Of a stretch of 64,000 nt of DNA, positions 30,940 through 40,144 are shown one piece after another (the stretch's first letter is position 1; each line of letters begins with the position of its first letter). The translations under genes were made by a program, and so were the position numbers. The notes beneath the pieces were generated by a model. It worked only from the letters and a program-made list of their open reading frames with translations. It was not told the origin of the DNA and did not search any database. This DNA comes from Rebecca billardiae RCC1528 (lineage: Eukaryota; Haptophyta). The stretch spans positions 496,001 through 560,000 of the forward strand of contig OZ251247.1 in assembly GCA_965240325.2 (NCBI GenBank), given 5' to 3'.

Positions 30940-31272
30940 GGGGCTAGGGCGGCCACACGCCCGCACTCACACCCGGCCGGCGCGGCTGCTGCCGACAGCG
31001 CAGCGCCGGTCGGCAGGATGAATGCGGGCGGAGGGGCCGTCCGTTCCTGGCAATGCCTCATCCCTCTAATCCCATGCAAGCCTCCGCTTAAGGCGGCAGG
31101 CAAGGCATAGGGTCTGCTCATCTCTATTCCATATGCTGATCATCAGCAGTTGGATAAGTGATATGGTTGATTGGCTGACAGCCACGTCAGCGGCGCCGTT
31201 GAGGCCCATTTGAGATGGGCAGCGCAGCTGACTCAGTCAGGGGACCTGGTTGACCCAGATGCCTGATTAGTG
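30940..31272 (+). repeat. Terminal segment Y, copy 2
   Basis: 333-bp near-identical copy of 27206-27538, closing element 2. Sequence similarity stops at gcctgattagtg. Unique sequence leading to the RCC1 gene at 31364 begins next, so the element ends about 90 bases before that start codon. Confidence 0.9.
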
Positions 31273-31363
31273 AGTCTCCTCTCGGATCCGGTCCGGTCCG
31301 GCCGGGTTGGCAAGCGGCCAAGCGAGCCGCGAGGGTTGAACGCCGCGGCCGCGTTCGAGCGGG

Positions 31364-32818
31364 ATGGCGGGCACGGACCAGGCGCCCGCGCGACCTCGCG
31401 CGCTCGACGACCTGCCTGCAGAGGTGCTCGACCGCATCATCACGCCCCTGCCGCGGCGTGACATCGCCAGTTTGAACGCCACCGCGCGCCTCTTCCACGC
31501 CGCGCCGCCCGGCGGGTCCTCGCCGGTCGAGCACGCGCTGCGCGAGCGCGCGCGCGCGCGGGGGCACGATCGCGCGCTGCCGCCGACTCTGCCCGCGCAC
31601 GCGTCGACCTGGGCGGCGGAGCTGTTCGCGCGCGAGCGCGTGCTCGAGCTCGCGTGCACGCACGCATCTCCCGTGGCGGCCGGTGACCGCTTCAGCGCGT
31701 TTGTGGACGCGGAGGGCGGGCTGCACACGTGCGGCGAGGAGGAGGAGGAGGACGAGGACTGGGGGGTGCCGACGGGCGAGTATCGAGTGCCCAGTGTGAT
31801 CAGCCACCCAGACGCCCAGGGGGTGCTCGTGCCGACGCGCGTCGCCTCGCTCTCCGCGGTGCGCGTGGTCGCGGTGGCGGCAGGCAGCTTCCACCTGCTC
31901 GCGCTGAGCGAGGCCGGCGCCGTGTACGGCTGCGGCCGCAACAGCTTCTGCCAGCTTGGGCTTGCGTACAAGGACGAGCTGCGTTCGTTCGCTCTCGTCG
32001 TGGCTTTGCGGCATGCGCCCATTGTGGGCATTGCTGCCGGCGGATTCCACAGCCTCGCGCTCACCGTCGCTGGTGCCGTGTACAGCTGGGGCTTCAACGT
32101 CCACGGCCAGCTCGGCCACGGTGACAAGAAGGACCGGCGGGAGCCGACGCGCATCGAGGCGCTGGACGGCGTGCGCATCGGCGGAGTGGCCGCTGGGTAT
32201 TTGCACACGCTGCTCGTGACCACGCGTGGTGCCGTCTACTCGTGCGGCTATGGCTACGACGGCCAGCTCGGCCACGGCGCTGAGCATGAGCAGCACACGA
32301 CGAGGCGCATCGAGGCGCTCGCGGGCGTGCGCGCCGTGCACGTGAGCACGAGCGATGGTCACAACCTGGTGGTGGACGCGGCGGGCTGCGTGCACTCGTT
32401 CGGGTATGGGCGCTCTGGGCAGCTCGGGCACGGCAATGATATCACCCAGTGGGTGCCCATGCCCATTGCCGCGCTTGCAAGCGTGCGCGCCGTGCGCGCG
32501 TGCGCTGGCTCCTCCAGCAGTGCGGTGGTGTGCGCGGACGGCAGCGTGCACACGTTCGGGAACAACGAGTACGGCCAGCTGGGGTACGAGGGCGCCGGTG
32601 GGTTGCAGCTGCCCACGCGTGTGCACGCGCTCGCGCATGCGCGCGTCACGCGCTGCTCTCTCGCTTCTGACCACGCGCTGTACGTCACCGCTGACGGCAG
32701 CGTGCACTCGTGCGGTCAGCACTCCGCAGCGCTCGGCCACGGCGTCAGCATGGCCGCCGAGCCCGAGGCGGGGTCGGTGCGGACGCCCACGCGCATCGAG
32801 CAGCTGCCGCGTTTGTGA
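31364..32818 (+). CDS. F-box-like / seven-blade RCC1 protein (MAGTDQAP subgroup)
   Basis: Intronless, 484 residues, ATG at 31364. First of three tandem genes sharing the N-terminus MA(G/R)TDQAP, an F-box-like motif LDDLPAEVLDRI at ~14-45, and the variant RLFHAAPPGG where other members have RLFRGAPGG. Acidic loop EEEEEDEDW in blade 1. Blades include YGCGRNSFCQLGLAY, YSWGFNVHGQLGHGD, YSCGYGYDGQLGHGA and HSFGYGRSGQLGHGN. It ends RIEQLPRL-stop. The promoter-proximal sequence differs from that of its two tandem relatives because element 2 lies only ~90 bases upstream, which may have replaced the original promoter. Confidence 0.88.
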   Translation: MAGTDQAPARPRALDDLPAEVLDRIITPLPRRDIASLNATARLFHAAPPGGSSPVEHALRERARARGHDRALPPTLPAHASTWAAELFARERVLELACTHASPVAAGDRFSAFVDAEGGLHTCGEEEEEDEDWGVPTGEYRVPSVISHPDAQGVLVPTRVASLSAVRVVAVAAGSFHLLALSEAGAVYGCGRNSFCQLGLAYKDELRSFALVVALRHAPIVGIAAGGFHSLALTVAGAVYSWGFNVHGQLGHGDKKDRREPTRIEALDGVRIGGVAAGYLHTLLVTTRGAVYSCGYGYDGQLGHGAEHEQHTTRRIEALAGVRAVHVSTSDGHNLVVDAAGCVHSFGYGRSGQLGHGNDITQWVPMPIAALASVRAVRACAGSSSSAVVCADGSVHTFGNNEYGQLGYEGAGGLQLPTRVHALAHARVTRCSLASDHALYVTADGSVHSCGQHSAALGHGVSMAAEPEAGSVRTPTRIEQLPRL

Positions 32819-33199
32819 CACGCGGGTCGTCAATGGTATTATTATGACAATGAGCCCTGTGCGTTGCGGATCGGGCTGCGGCGCTGAGTGCGTGTCAACT
32901 CACTCACCGTGAAGCTGAATAGCGGCTGCCTGCGGCCCTCGGCCCGTCCGCGGCCCGGCCTGCAGTCGCCAGTCGCCAGTCGCCACTAGCACTTGCTGGC
33001 GGCCTTCGAACGTGCCAGTGCGGCTTTCAGCTTGGCCGCTTGGGCCAAGACAGACGACGGTTGGCGCCGGGGCAAGGGACCCTCCCTTGGCCGGGGAGTG
33101 GTCAACGGTCATCACACCGGACTTTCCGGACTCACCAACGCCGGCCGGGCCGCACTGTGCCGCGCAACGACGCTTCGCCCGCGCGAACAGCCCCGAGCT
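32819..33199. other. Duplicated intergenic spacer
   Basis: Homologous to the spacer 34649-34952: both contain cctgcggccctcggcccgtc, a 7-bp tandem cagtcgc, and gccgcactgtgccgcgcaac just before the start codon. The unit gene plus spacer was therefore duplicated as a block. No gene is seen within it. Confidence 0.6.
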
Positions 33200-34648
33200 A
33201 TGGCGCGCACGGATCAGGCGCCCTCACGCCCCCGAGCGCTCGACGACTTGCCTGCAGAGGTGCTCGACCGCATCATCGCACCCCTGCCGCCGCGTGATCT
33301 CGCCAGCCTGAACGCCACCGCGCGCCTCTTCCACGCCGCGCCGCCTGGCGGGTGCTCGCCGGTCGAGCGCGCGCTGCGCGAGCGAGCGCGCGCGCGCGGG
33401 CACGATCGCGCGCTGCCACCGACGCTCCCCACGCGCGAGTCGACGTGGACGGCGGAGCTGTTCGCGCGCGAGCGCGTGCTCGAGCTCGCGAGCGCGCACG
33501 CATCTCCCGTGGCGGCCGGCGACGGCTTCAGCGCGTTTGTGGACGCGGAGGGCGGGCTGCACACGTGCGGCGAGGAGGAGGTGTGGGACGAGCACGGGGA
33601 GCTGACGGGCGAGTACCGTCCGCACATTGCGACCAGCCGCCAAGGCGTCGAAGCGGTGCTCGTGCCGATGCGGGCCATCTCGCTCAGCGCAGTGCGCGTG
33701 CGCTCCGTGGCCGCTAGCTACCACCACCTGCTTGCGCTGAGCGATGCCGGCACAGTGTACGGCTGCGGCTACAACGACAACGGCCAGCTGGGGCTGGGGG
33801 ACAAGGACGAGCGGCGTTCGTTCGCTCTGGTTGTCGCCATGCGAGAGGAGCCCGCCGTGTGCATCGCTGCTGCCGGGTTCCACAGCCTCGCGCTCACCGC
33901 CGCGGGCTGCGCGTGCAGCTGGGGCTGCAACGACCACGGCCAGCTCGGCCACGGCGACACGGAGCAGCGGTTGAAGCCGACGCGCATCGAGGCGCTGGAT
34001 GGCGTGCGCGTGGGCGCGCTCTGCGCGGGGCCGCTGCACACGCTGCTGCTCTCGTCAGATGGTGCCGTCTTCTCATGCGGCCATGGCTTGAACGGCCAGC
34101 TCGGCCACGGCGACGAGCAGGATCAGCACGCGCCGAGGCGCATCGAGGCGCTCGTGGGCGTGCGCGCCGTGCACGTGAGAGCTGGCGGTGAGCACAGCCT
34201 GGTGGTCGACGCGGATGGTGGCGTGCACTCGTGTGGCTCTGGCAGCTATGGGGAGCTTGGGCATGGCGAAGCGGGCCATCATTCCGCCCCCACGCGCATC
34301 GAGGCCCTTGCAGGCATGCGCGCTGCATGCGCCAGCGCCTGCCTCGACTGCAGCGCGGTGCTGGGCGCGGACGGCAGCGTGCACACGTTCGGGCTCAACG
34401 TGTATGGTCCGCTGGGGCACCCGGGCTCTGGCAAGCTGCAGCTGCCCATGCGTGTGCACGCGCTCGCGCACGCGCGCGTCACGCGCTGCTCGCTGTCCAG
34501 CGCCCACGCGCTGTACGTGACAGAGGATGGATGTGTGTACTCGTGCGGCCAGCACTCGGCAGCGCTCGGCCATGGCGTGAGCATGGCCGCCCGTCATGCG
34601 GGGTCGGTGCGGACGCCCACGCGCATCGAGCAGCTGCCGCGTTTGTGA
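33200..34648 (+). CDS. F-box-like / seven-blade RCC1 protein (MAGTDQAP subgroup)
   Basis: Intronless, 482 residues from the ATG at 33200 (MARTDQAPSRPRALDD). The open frame upstream to 32993 lies in the duplicated spacer and is not conserved as coding. F-box-like LDDLPAEVLDRIIAPLPP, then RLFHAAPPGG and ALRERARARG. Blade 3 is unusual in having Cys for Tyr (ACSWGCNDHGQLGHGD). The other blades are regular: YGCGYNDNGQLGLGD, FSCGHGLNGQLGHGD, HSCGSGSYGELGHGE and HTFGLNVYGPLGHPG. Blade 7 carries EDGCVYSCGQHSAALG, a variant repeated in the gene at 61608. Closest relative is the next gene. Confidence 0.88.
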   Translation: MARTDQAPSRPRALDDLPAEVLDRIIAPLPPRDLASLNATARLFHAAPPGGCSPVERALRERARARGHDRALPPTLPTRESTWTAELFARERVLELASAHASPVAAGDGFSAFVDAEGGLHTCGEEEVWDEHGELTGEYRPHIATSRQGVEAVLVPMRAISLSAVRVRSVAASYHHLLALSDAGTVYGCGYNDNGQLGLGDKDERRSFALVVAMREEPAVCIAAAGFHSLALTAAGCACSWGCNDHGQLGHGDTEQRLKPTRIEALDGVRVGALCAGPLHTLLLSSDGAVFSCGHGLNGQLGHGDEQDQHAPRRIEALVGVRAVHVRAGGEHSLVVDADGGVHSCGSGSYGELGHGEAGHHSAPTRIEALAGMRAACASACLDCSAVLGADGSVHTFGLNVYGPLGHPGSGKLQLPMRVHALAHARVTRCSLSSAHALYVTEDGCVYSCGQHSAALGHGVSMAARHAGSVRTPTRIEQLPRL

Positions 34649-34952
34649 CACACGGGTCGGCATTATGAGCCCTGCGCGTTGGATGCTGCGGCGCTGTGCG
34701 AGAAGCTGAATAGCTGCCTGCGGCCCTCGGCCCGTCCACGGCCCGGCCTGCAGTCGCCAGTCGCCAGTCGCCACTAGCACTTGGCGGCGTTCGAACGTGC
34801 CAGTGCGGCCTGGCCGCTTGGGCCAAGACAGACGACGGTTGGCGCCGGGGAGTGGTCAATGGCGCATCACACCGACATCCGGACTCACCAACGCCGGCCG
34901 GGCCGCACTGTGCCGCGCAACGACGCTTCGCCCGCGCGAACAGCCCCGAGCT
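34649..34952. other. Duplicated intergenic spacer
   Basis: Second copy of the spacer at 32819-33199, shorter by some deletions. It presumably carries the promoter of the next gene. Nothing else is seen. Confidence 0.55.
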
Positions 34953-36416
34953 ATGGCGGGCACGGACCAGGCGCCCCCACGCCCCCGAGCGCTCGACGAC
35001 CTGCCTGCAGAAGTGCTCGACCGCATCATCGCACACCTGCCGCCACACGATCTCGCCAGCCTGAACGCCACCGCGCGCCTCTTCCATGACGCGCCGCCCG
35101 GCGAGCGCTCGCCGGTCGAGCGCGCGCTGCGCGAGCGAGCGCGCGCGCGCGGCCACGATCGCGCGCTGCCGCCGACGCTGCCCGCGCACGTGTCGACATG
35201 GACGGCGGAGCTGCTTGCGCGCGAGCGCGTGCTCGAGCTCGCGTGCGCGCACGCATCTCCCGTGGCGGCTGGCTATAGCATCAGCGCGTTTGTGGACGCG
35301 GAGGGCGGGCTGCACACGTGCGGCGAGGAGGAGGTGGGGGCCCGGTACGGGGAGCCGACGGGCGAGTACCGTCCGCATCTGGCGAGCAGCCACCAAGGCG
35401 TCGAAGGGGCGCTCGTGCCGATGCGGGCCATCTCGCTCAGCGCAGTGCGCGTGCGCTCCGTGGCCGCTAGCTACCACCACCTGCTTGCGCTGAGCGATGC
35501 CGGCGCCGTGTACGGCTGCGGCGACAACACGTTCGGCCAGCTGGGGCTGGGGGACAAGGACGAGCGGCGTTCGTTCGCTCTCGTTGACGCGTTGCGAGAG
35601 GAGCCCGCCGTGTGCATCGCTGCTGGCGGGGGCCACAGCCTGGCGCTCACCGCCGCTGGCTGTGTGTACAGCTGGGGCTGCAACGGGCTCGGCCAGCTTG
35701 GCCACGGCGACAGGAAGGAGCGGTGGGAGCCGACGCGCATCGAGGCGCTGGATGGCGTGTGGGTGGGCGGCGTGGCCGCGGGACATGAGCACACGCTGCT
35801 GCTCTCGACCAGTGGGGCCGTGTACTCGTGCGGCCATGGCCGCAGGGGCCGTCTCGGCCACGGCGACGAGCAGCATCAGCACACGCCGAGGCGCATCGAG
35901 GCGCTCGCGGGCGTGCGCGCCGTGCACGTGAGCGCGGGCCATGGCCACTCGTTCGGATCGGGCGGCCATGCCGAGCTTGGGCATGGTGGACGGTGCTACC
36001 GTGACGCCCCCACGCGCATCGAGGCCCTTGCAGGCGCGCGTGCCGTGCGCGCCAGCGCTGGCTTTGACAGCAGCGCGGTGCTGGGCGCGGACGGCAGCGT
36101 GCACACGTTCGGGCTCAACGTGTACGGTCCGCTGGGGCATCCGGGCTCTGGCAAGCTGCAGCTGCCCATGCGTGTGCACGCGCTCGCGCACGCGCGTGTA
36201 ACGCGCTGTTCGCTCGGCGTTGCCCACGCGCTGTACGTCACCGCTGACGGCGCTGTGTACTCGTGCGGCCAGCAGTCGGCAGCACTCGGCCAGGGCGTAA
36301 GCATGGCCGCCGCCTGGCCCGGGGCTGCGGAGGGAGGTGCCAGGACACTGCGGACGCCCACGCGCATCGAGCAGGCACCGCGTCTGCGTCTGCACGGGGG
36401 GCTCGGCTCTGCGTGA
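34953..36416 (+). CDS. F-box-like / RCC1 protein with a shortened blade 5
   Basis: Intronless, 487 residues from the ATG at 34953 (MAGTDQAPPRPRALDD). F-box-like LDDLPAEVLDRIIAHLPP, then RLFHDAPPGERS. Blades 1-4, 6 and 7 are regular (YGCGDNTFGQLGLGD, YSWGCNGLGQLGHGD, YSCGHGRRGRLGHGD, HTFGLNVYGPLGHPG). Blade 5 reads SAGHGHSFGSGGHAELGHGG and lacks the ~11 residues (SLVVDA.GGVHS type) that form one strand and turn in the neighbour, an in-frame loss of about 33 bp. The C-terminus is also divergent: RIEQAPRLRLHGGLGSA. The protein may still fold with a defective blade or be drifting. Confidence 0.85.
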   Translation: MAGTDQAPPRPRALDDLPAEVLDRIIAHLPPHDLASLNATARLFHDAPPGERSPVERALRERARARGHDRALPPTLPAHVSTWTAELLARERVLELACAHASPVAAGYSISAFVDAEGGLHTCGEEEVGARYGEPTGEYRPHLASSHQGVEGALVPMRAISLSAVRVRSVAASYHHLLALSDAGAVYGCGDNTFGQLGLGDKDERRSFALVDALREEPAVCIAAGGGHSLALTAAGCVYSWGCNGLGQLGHGDRKERWEPTRIEALDGVWVGGVAAGHEHTLLLSTSGAVYSCGHGRRGRLGHGDEQHQHTPRRIEALAGVRAVHVSAGHGHSFGSGGHAELGHGGRCYRDAPTRIEALAGARAVRASAGFDSSAVLGADGSVHTFGLNVYGPLGHPGSGKLQLPMRVHALAHARVTRCSLGVAHALYVTADGAVYSCGQQSAALGQGVSMAAAWPGAAEGGARTLRTPTRIEQAPRLRLHGGLGSA

Positions 36417-36707
36417 GCTCTGTGCGTTGGCTGCTAGGTCATCGTGGCACGCTGAGTGGCGCAGTGCGCACAGAACTACACTTATGTCTTATTGCTATGA
36501 TGCGTTATTACTTATTGCGTGCAGACCTGGAGTCCCGGAGGCCGGAGTCCGGGCCCAAACGGTGAGTCTGAACCGGCGGCCAACCGTCAAACACAATTCT
36601 GGTCGGTTCGGTCCAGACGAGCCGCGCGGGCGGGCGGAACTGAAACATCAGTACCACTTTTCAAGTTTTCAGCGCCGCCGCGCGGCCCGCCGCCGGCGCC
36701 GACCGCG

Positions 36708-38237
36708 ATGGTACCAACGACGCGGCACGAGGGCGCGGGGTGCTCGGCGACGCCAGCGCTGCGCCTTGCGGACCTGCCGGACGAGGTCCTCGAACGCGTC
36801 CTGCTCGCGCTCGAGTGGGCGCGCGACCTCGCCGTGGCCAACGCCACCTCGCGCCTCTTCCGCGGCGCGCCGCCCGGCGGCCGCTCGGCGGTCGAGCACG
36901 CGCTGCGCGCGCGCGTGCGCGCGCGCGGGCACGAGCACGCGCTGCCCACCGAGCTGCCCGCGCAGGCGTGCACGTGGTCGTCCGAGCTCATCGCGCGCGA
37001 GCGCGTGCTCGAGCTCGCGCGGGCGCACGCGCTGCCCGCGGCCGCCGGCGGCGAGTGTGAGTTTAGCGCGTTCAGCGCGTTTGTGGACGCGGCGGGCGCG
37101 CTGCACACGTGCGGCGAGGAGGACCGGGACGAGGCGGACGAGGAGCGCACTTGCGCGGCGATGGGTCACCCGGACGTGCGCGAGGTGATCGTGCCCACGC
37201 GCGTGCCCTCGCTCTCCGCGGTGCGCGTGCTCGCGGTCGCGGCCGGCCGAGAGCACCTGCTCGCGCTTGGCGACGGCGGCGCCGTGTACAGCTGCGGCAG
37301 CAACCGCGACGGGCAGCTCGGGCTCGGCGAGGCGTGCCGGTGCCGCACGTTCCAGCGCGTCGCCGAGGGCGCGGGCCAGTGGTTTGTCGGCGTCGCCGCC
37401 GCCGGCCGGCACAGCCTCGCGCTCAGCGCCGCTGGGTGTGCGTACAGCTGGGGCTGGGGCCATTACGGCCAGCTCGGACACGGCGGCTCTGAGGCGCGGT
37501 GGGAGCCGACGCGGATCGAGGCGCTGGAGGGCGTGCGCGTGGGCGGCGTCGCTGCGGGGTTCTTCCACACGCTGCTGCTCTCCGCCGCGGGCGACGTCTA
37601 CTCGTGCGGCTGCGGCGCGCACGGGCGCCTCGGCCACGGCGACAGGCAGGGCCAGCTCACGCCGACGCGCATCGAGGCGCTGGACGGCGTGCGCGCCGTG
37701 CACGTGAGCGCGGGCCTGCGGCACAGCCTGCTCGTCGACGCGGACGGCCGCGTGCACTCGTTCGGCTCGGGCGCGGCGGGCTGCCTCGGCCACGGCGACG
37801 AGGCCACGCAGCTTCTGCCCAAGCCCATCGCCGCGCTGGCGGGCGTGCGCGCCGTGCGCGCGTGCGCGGGCATGGGCAGCAGCGCGGTGCTGGGCGCGGA
37901 CGGCAGCGTGCACACGTTCGGCGACAACGAGCAAGGGCAGCTCGGGCTCGGCTCGGAGCGCGAGTGCGCGCGGCTGCCCGCGCGCGTCGACGCCCTCGCG
38001 CACCAGCCCGTGCTCGGCTGCTCGCTCGGCTGGGAGCACGCGCTGCTCGTAACTGCCGACGGTGCCGTGCACTCGTGCGGCACCCGCTCGGCCGCGCTCG
38101 GCCACGGCGCGTCTGCGAGCTCAGCAGCCGCCGCCGCCGTCGGTACGGGCGGTGGCGGCCGCGCGGAGCTGCGCGCGCCGGCGCGGATCGCGCGGCTGCC
38201 GCCCGTGGACGCTGCGGCCGCGCGCTGCGCCGTGTAG
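36708..38237 (+). CDS. F-box-like / seven-blade RCC1 protein (divergent, GC-rich member)
   Basis: Intronless, 509 residues from the ATG at 36708. The F-box-like motif LADLPDEVLERVLLALEW lies at ~25-55, then RLFRGAPPGGRS and HALRARVRARG. This member has the strongest GC third-position bias and the least exchange with its paralogues. Blade 1 has FVDAAGALHTCGEED where others have FVDAEGGLHTCGEE. Other blades: YSCGSNRDGQLGLGE, YSWGWGHYGQLGHGG, YSCGCGAHGRLGHGD, HSFGSGAAGCLGHGD, HTFGDNEQGQLGLGS and HSCGTRSAALGHG. The C-terminal tail is Ala/Gly-rich. It may represent an older lineage of the family. Confidence 0.88.
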   Translation: MVPTTRHEGAGCSATPALRLADLPDEVLERVLLALEWARDLAVANATSRLFRGAPPGGRSAVEHALRARVRARGHEHALPTELPAQACTWSSELIARERVLELARAHALPAAAGGECEFSAFSAFVDAAGALHTCGEEDRDEADEERTCAAMGHPDVREVIVPTRVPSLSAVRVLAVAAGREHLLALGDGGAVYSCGSNRDGQLGLGEACRCRTFQRVAEGAGQWFVGVAAAGRHSLALSAAGCAYSWGWGHYGQLGHGGSEARWEPTRIEALEGVRVGGVAAGFFHTLLLSAAGDVYSCGCGAHGRLGHGDRQGQLTPTRIEALDGVRAVHVSAGLRHSLLVDADGRVHSFGSGAAGCLGHGDEATQLLPKPIAALAGVRAVRACAGMGSSAVLGADGSVHTFGDNEQGQLGLGSERECARLPARVDALAHQPVLGCSLGWEHALLVTADGAVHSCGTRSAALGHGASASSAAAAAVGTGGGGRAELRAPARIARLPPVDAAAARCAV

Positions 38238-38620
38238 GCGCGCAAGAGCCACCCGCCGACGCGCGGGTCCGGTTCCAGGCGGTCTTTGAATTGTCGGACG
38301 CCCCGCGGTCGCCGCGACCGAGCGCGTCGCCAGGCCACCCGCCAGCGGACGCTCATCACACAGGGCACGCACCGACTGTGCATGCGCGTATATGGCGACA
38401 CGTCAGCAGCGCGGCCGGCTCGACGAGCGTGTCGTGGGCTAGCCGTACACGCACCGCAAGCCGAGAGTGGGCCGTGACGGTGGCCCGTTTCGACGATCGT
38501 TCGTGTAAGCTATGTTGTACGCGTGCTTGGTAGGGCGGGAGCGGCCAACCGCCATATCTGACAATATCTCCCCCGCCAACCGCCATTTCCACTGCAGGAG
38601 CACGCAAGTAGCGTGGCCTC
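38238..38620. other. Intergenic region
   Basis: No gene or repeat recognised. It contains the 5' region of the gene at 38621, with a lower-GC patch at 38510-38600 that may be promoter. Confidence 0.4.
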
Positions 38621-40144
38621 ATGAGCGACACACCGATCAAGCGCCACGCGAGCGCGGCGCGCCCGGTGAGAGCGACGTCACAGCTCACCTGCCTGCCCGC
38701 TGAGGTCATCGAGCGCATGTTGATGGCGCTTGATCATCCGCGTGACCTCGCCGCCGCGAACGCCGTCTCGCGCCTCTTCCGCGGCGCACCCGGCGGTCGC
38801 TCGCCGGTCGAGCACGCGCTGCGCGAGCGCGCTCGTGCTCGCGGGCACGCGCGCGCGCTGCCGCCGACGCTGCCCGTGGGCGCCTGCACGTGGACGGAGG
38901 AGCTTTTCGACCGCGAGCGCGTGCTCGAGCTTGCGCGCGCGCACGCGAACGTCGTGGCTGCCGGCGGGGTCGACAAGGCGGGCTGCTTCAGCGCGTTTGT
39001 GGACGCGGAGGGCGGGCTGCACACGTGCGGCGAGGAGGAGGAGGTGGACGACGACGGGAACATGACGGGCGCGTACGTCCCGCCCATAGTCATCGGCCAC
39101 TCGGATCTGACGGCAATACGTGTGCCCACAAGCGTGGCCTCGCTCAGCGCAGTGCGCGTGCGTTCTGTGGCCGCTGGCAAGCACCACCTGCTTGCGCTGA
39201 GCGACGCCGGCACCGTGTACGGCTGCGGCGAGAACAGGTACGGCCAACTCGGGCTTGGCGACGACGACGAGAGGCGTGCATTCGCGCACATTCAGGCGCT
39301 CGAGAGCGAGGCCATTGTCGGCATCGCCGCTGGCTTTTACCACAGCCTCGCGCTCGCCGCCGCTGGCTGTGCGTACAGCTGGGGCGGCAACTACTGGGGC
39401 CAGCTCGGCCACGGCGACAAGAAGGAGCGGTGGGAGCCGACGCGGGTCGAGGCGCTGGACGGCGTGCGCGCTTGCGGGCTCTGCGCGGGGTGGCAGCACA
39501 CGCTGCTGCTCTCGTCGAGCGGTGCCGTCTACTCGTGTGGCAGTGACCTAGCCGGCAGGCTCGGCCACGGCGACCAGGAGGCTCAGCACACGCCGAGGCG
39601 CATCGAGGCGCTCGCGGGCGTGCGCGCTGTGCACGTGAGCGCGGGCAGTTACCACAGCCTGGTGGTGGACAGCGAGGGGGCGGTGTACTCGTGTGGGTAT
39701 GGCTTGTCTGGCAGGCTCGGGCACGGAGACACGCTCTTCGAGCTTGCGCCGAGGCGCGTCGACGCCCTGGCTGGCGTGCTAGCCGTGCGCGCGTGCGCTC
39801 GCGCAGACTCCAGCGGGGTGGTTGGCGCGGACGGCAGCGTGCACACCTTCGGGGACAACTGGCACGGCCAGCTTGGGCGCCCGGGGGTTGACGAGCTGCA
39901 GCTGCCCACGCGTGTGCACGCGCTTGCGAGTGCGCGCGTAACGCGCTGCTCGCTCGGCGTTGCCCACGGCTTGTACGTGACAGCCGACGGGGGTGTGTAC
40001 TCGTGCGGCCTGCAGTCGGCAGCGCTCGGCCACGGCGTGAGCATGGCCGCTGAGGCGGGGTTGCTGCGGACGCCCATGCGCATCGAGCAGCTGCCGCACG
40101 TGCAGCCGTTCGGCATCGGCGAGAGGGCGGCGCTGGCTTCGTGA
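38621..40144 (+). CDS. F-box-like / seven-blade RCC1 protein
   Basis: Intronless, 507 residues, ATG at 38621. F-box-like LTCLPAEVIERMLMALDH at ~24-55, then SRLFRGAPGGRS and HALRERARARG. Blade 1 has an acidic loop EEEEVDDDGNMTG followed by YVPPI and SDLTAIRVPTSVASL, shared with the genes at 59362 and 61608, over 20 kb away. Blades 2-3 include YGCGENRYGQLGLGD and YSWGGNYWGQLGHGD. The segment around ERRAFAHIQALESEAIVG is identical to the gene at 61608. Blades 4-7: YSCGSDLAGRLGHGD, YSCGYGLSGRLGHGD, HTFGDNWHGQLGRPG and YSCGLQSAALGHG. C-terminal extension beyond RIEQLPHV. Confidence 0.88.
   Translation: MSDTPIKRHASAARPVRATSQLTCLPAEVIERMLMALDHPRDLAAANAVSRLFRGAPGGRSPVEHALRERARARGHARALPPTLPVGACTWTEELFDRERVLELARAHANVVAAGGVDKAGCFSAFVDAEGGLHTCGEEEEVDDDGNMTGAYVPPIVIGHSDLTAIRVPTSVASLSAVRVRSVAAGKHHLLALSDAGTVYGCGENRYGQLGLGDDDERRAFAHIQALESEAIVGIAAGFYHSLALAAAGCAYSWGGNYWGQLGHGDKKERWEPTRVEALDGVRACGLCAGWQHTLLLSSSGAVYSCGSDLAGRLGHGDQEAQHTPRRIEALAGVRAVHVSAGSYHSLVVDSEGAVYSCGYGLSGRLGHGDTLFELAPRRVDALAGVLAVRACARADSSGVVGADGSVHTFGDNWHGQLGRPGVDELQLPTRVHALASARVTRCSLGVAHGLYVTADGGVYSCGLQSAALGHGVSMAAEAGLLRTPMRIEQLPHVQPFGIGERAALAS

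Larger units (their letters stand above)
27539..31272. mobile_element. Repeat-bounded element 2 carrying decayed retroelement genes
   Basis: Same X and Y termini as element 1 and arranged head to tail with it. The interior holds a gag-like region read on the minus strand and a reverse transcriptase-RNase H region read on the plus strand, both broken. Two strong hairpins (30774-30802 and 30910-30933) precede segment Y. No long terminal repeats, integrase or tyrosine recombinase could be recognised. The RT type, the lack of LTRs and the hairpin ends would fit a DIRS/Ngaro-like or related element, but this is only a suggestion. Confidence 0.6.

Noticed and set aside
27539-31272. Intact LTR retrotransposon
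   Set aside because: The terminal segments X and Y differ from each other, so they are not LTRs; the RT has stops and frame changes and no integrase was seen.
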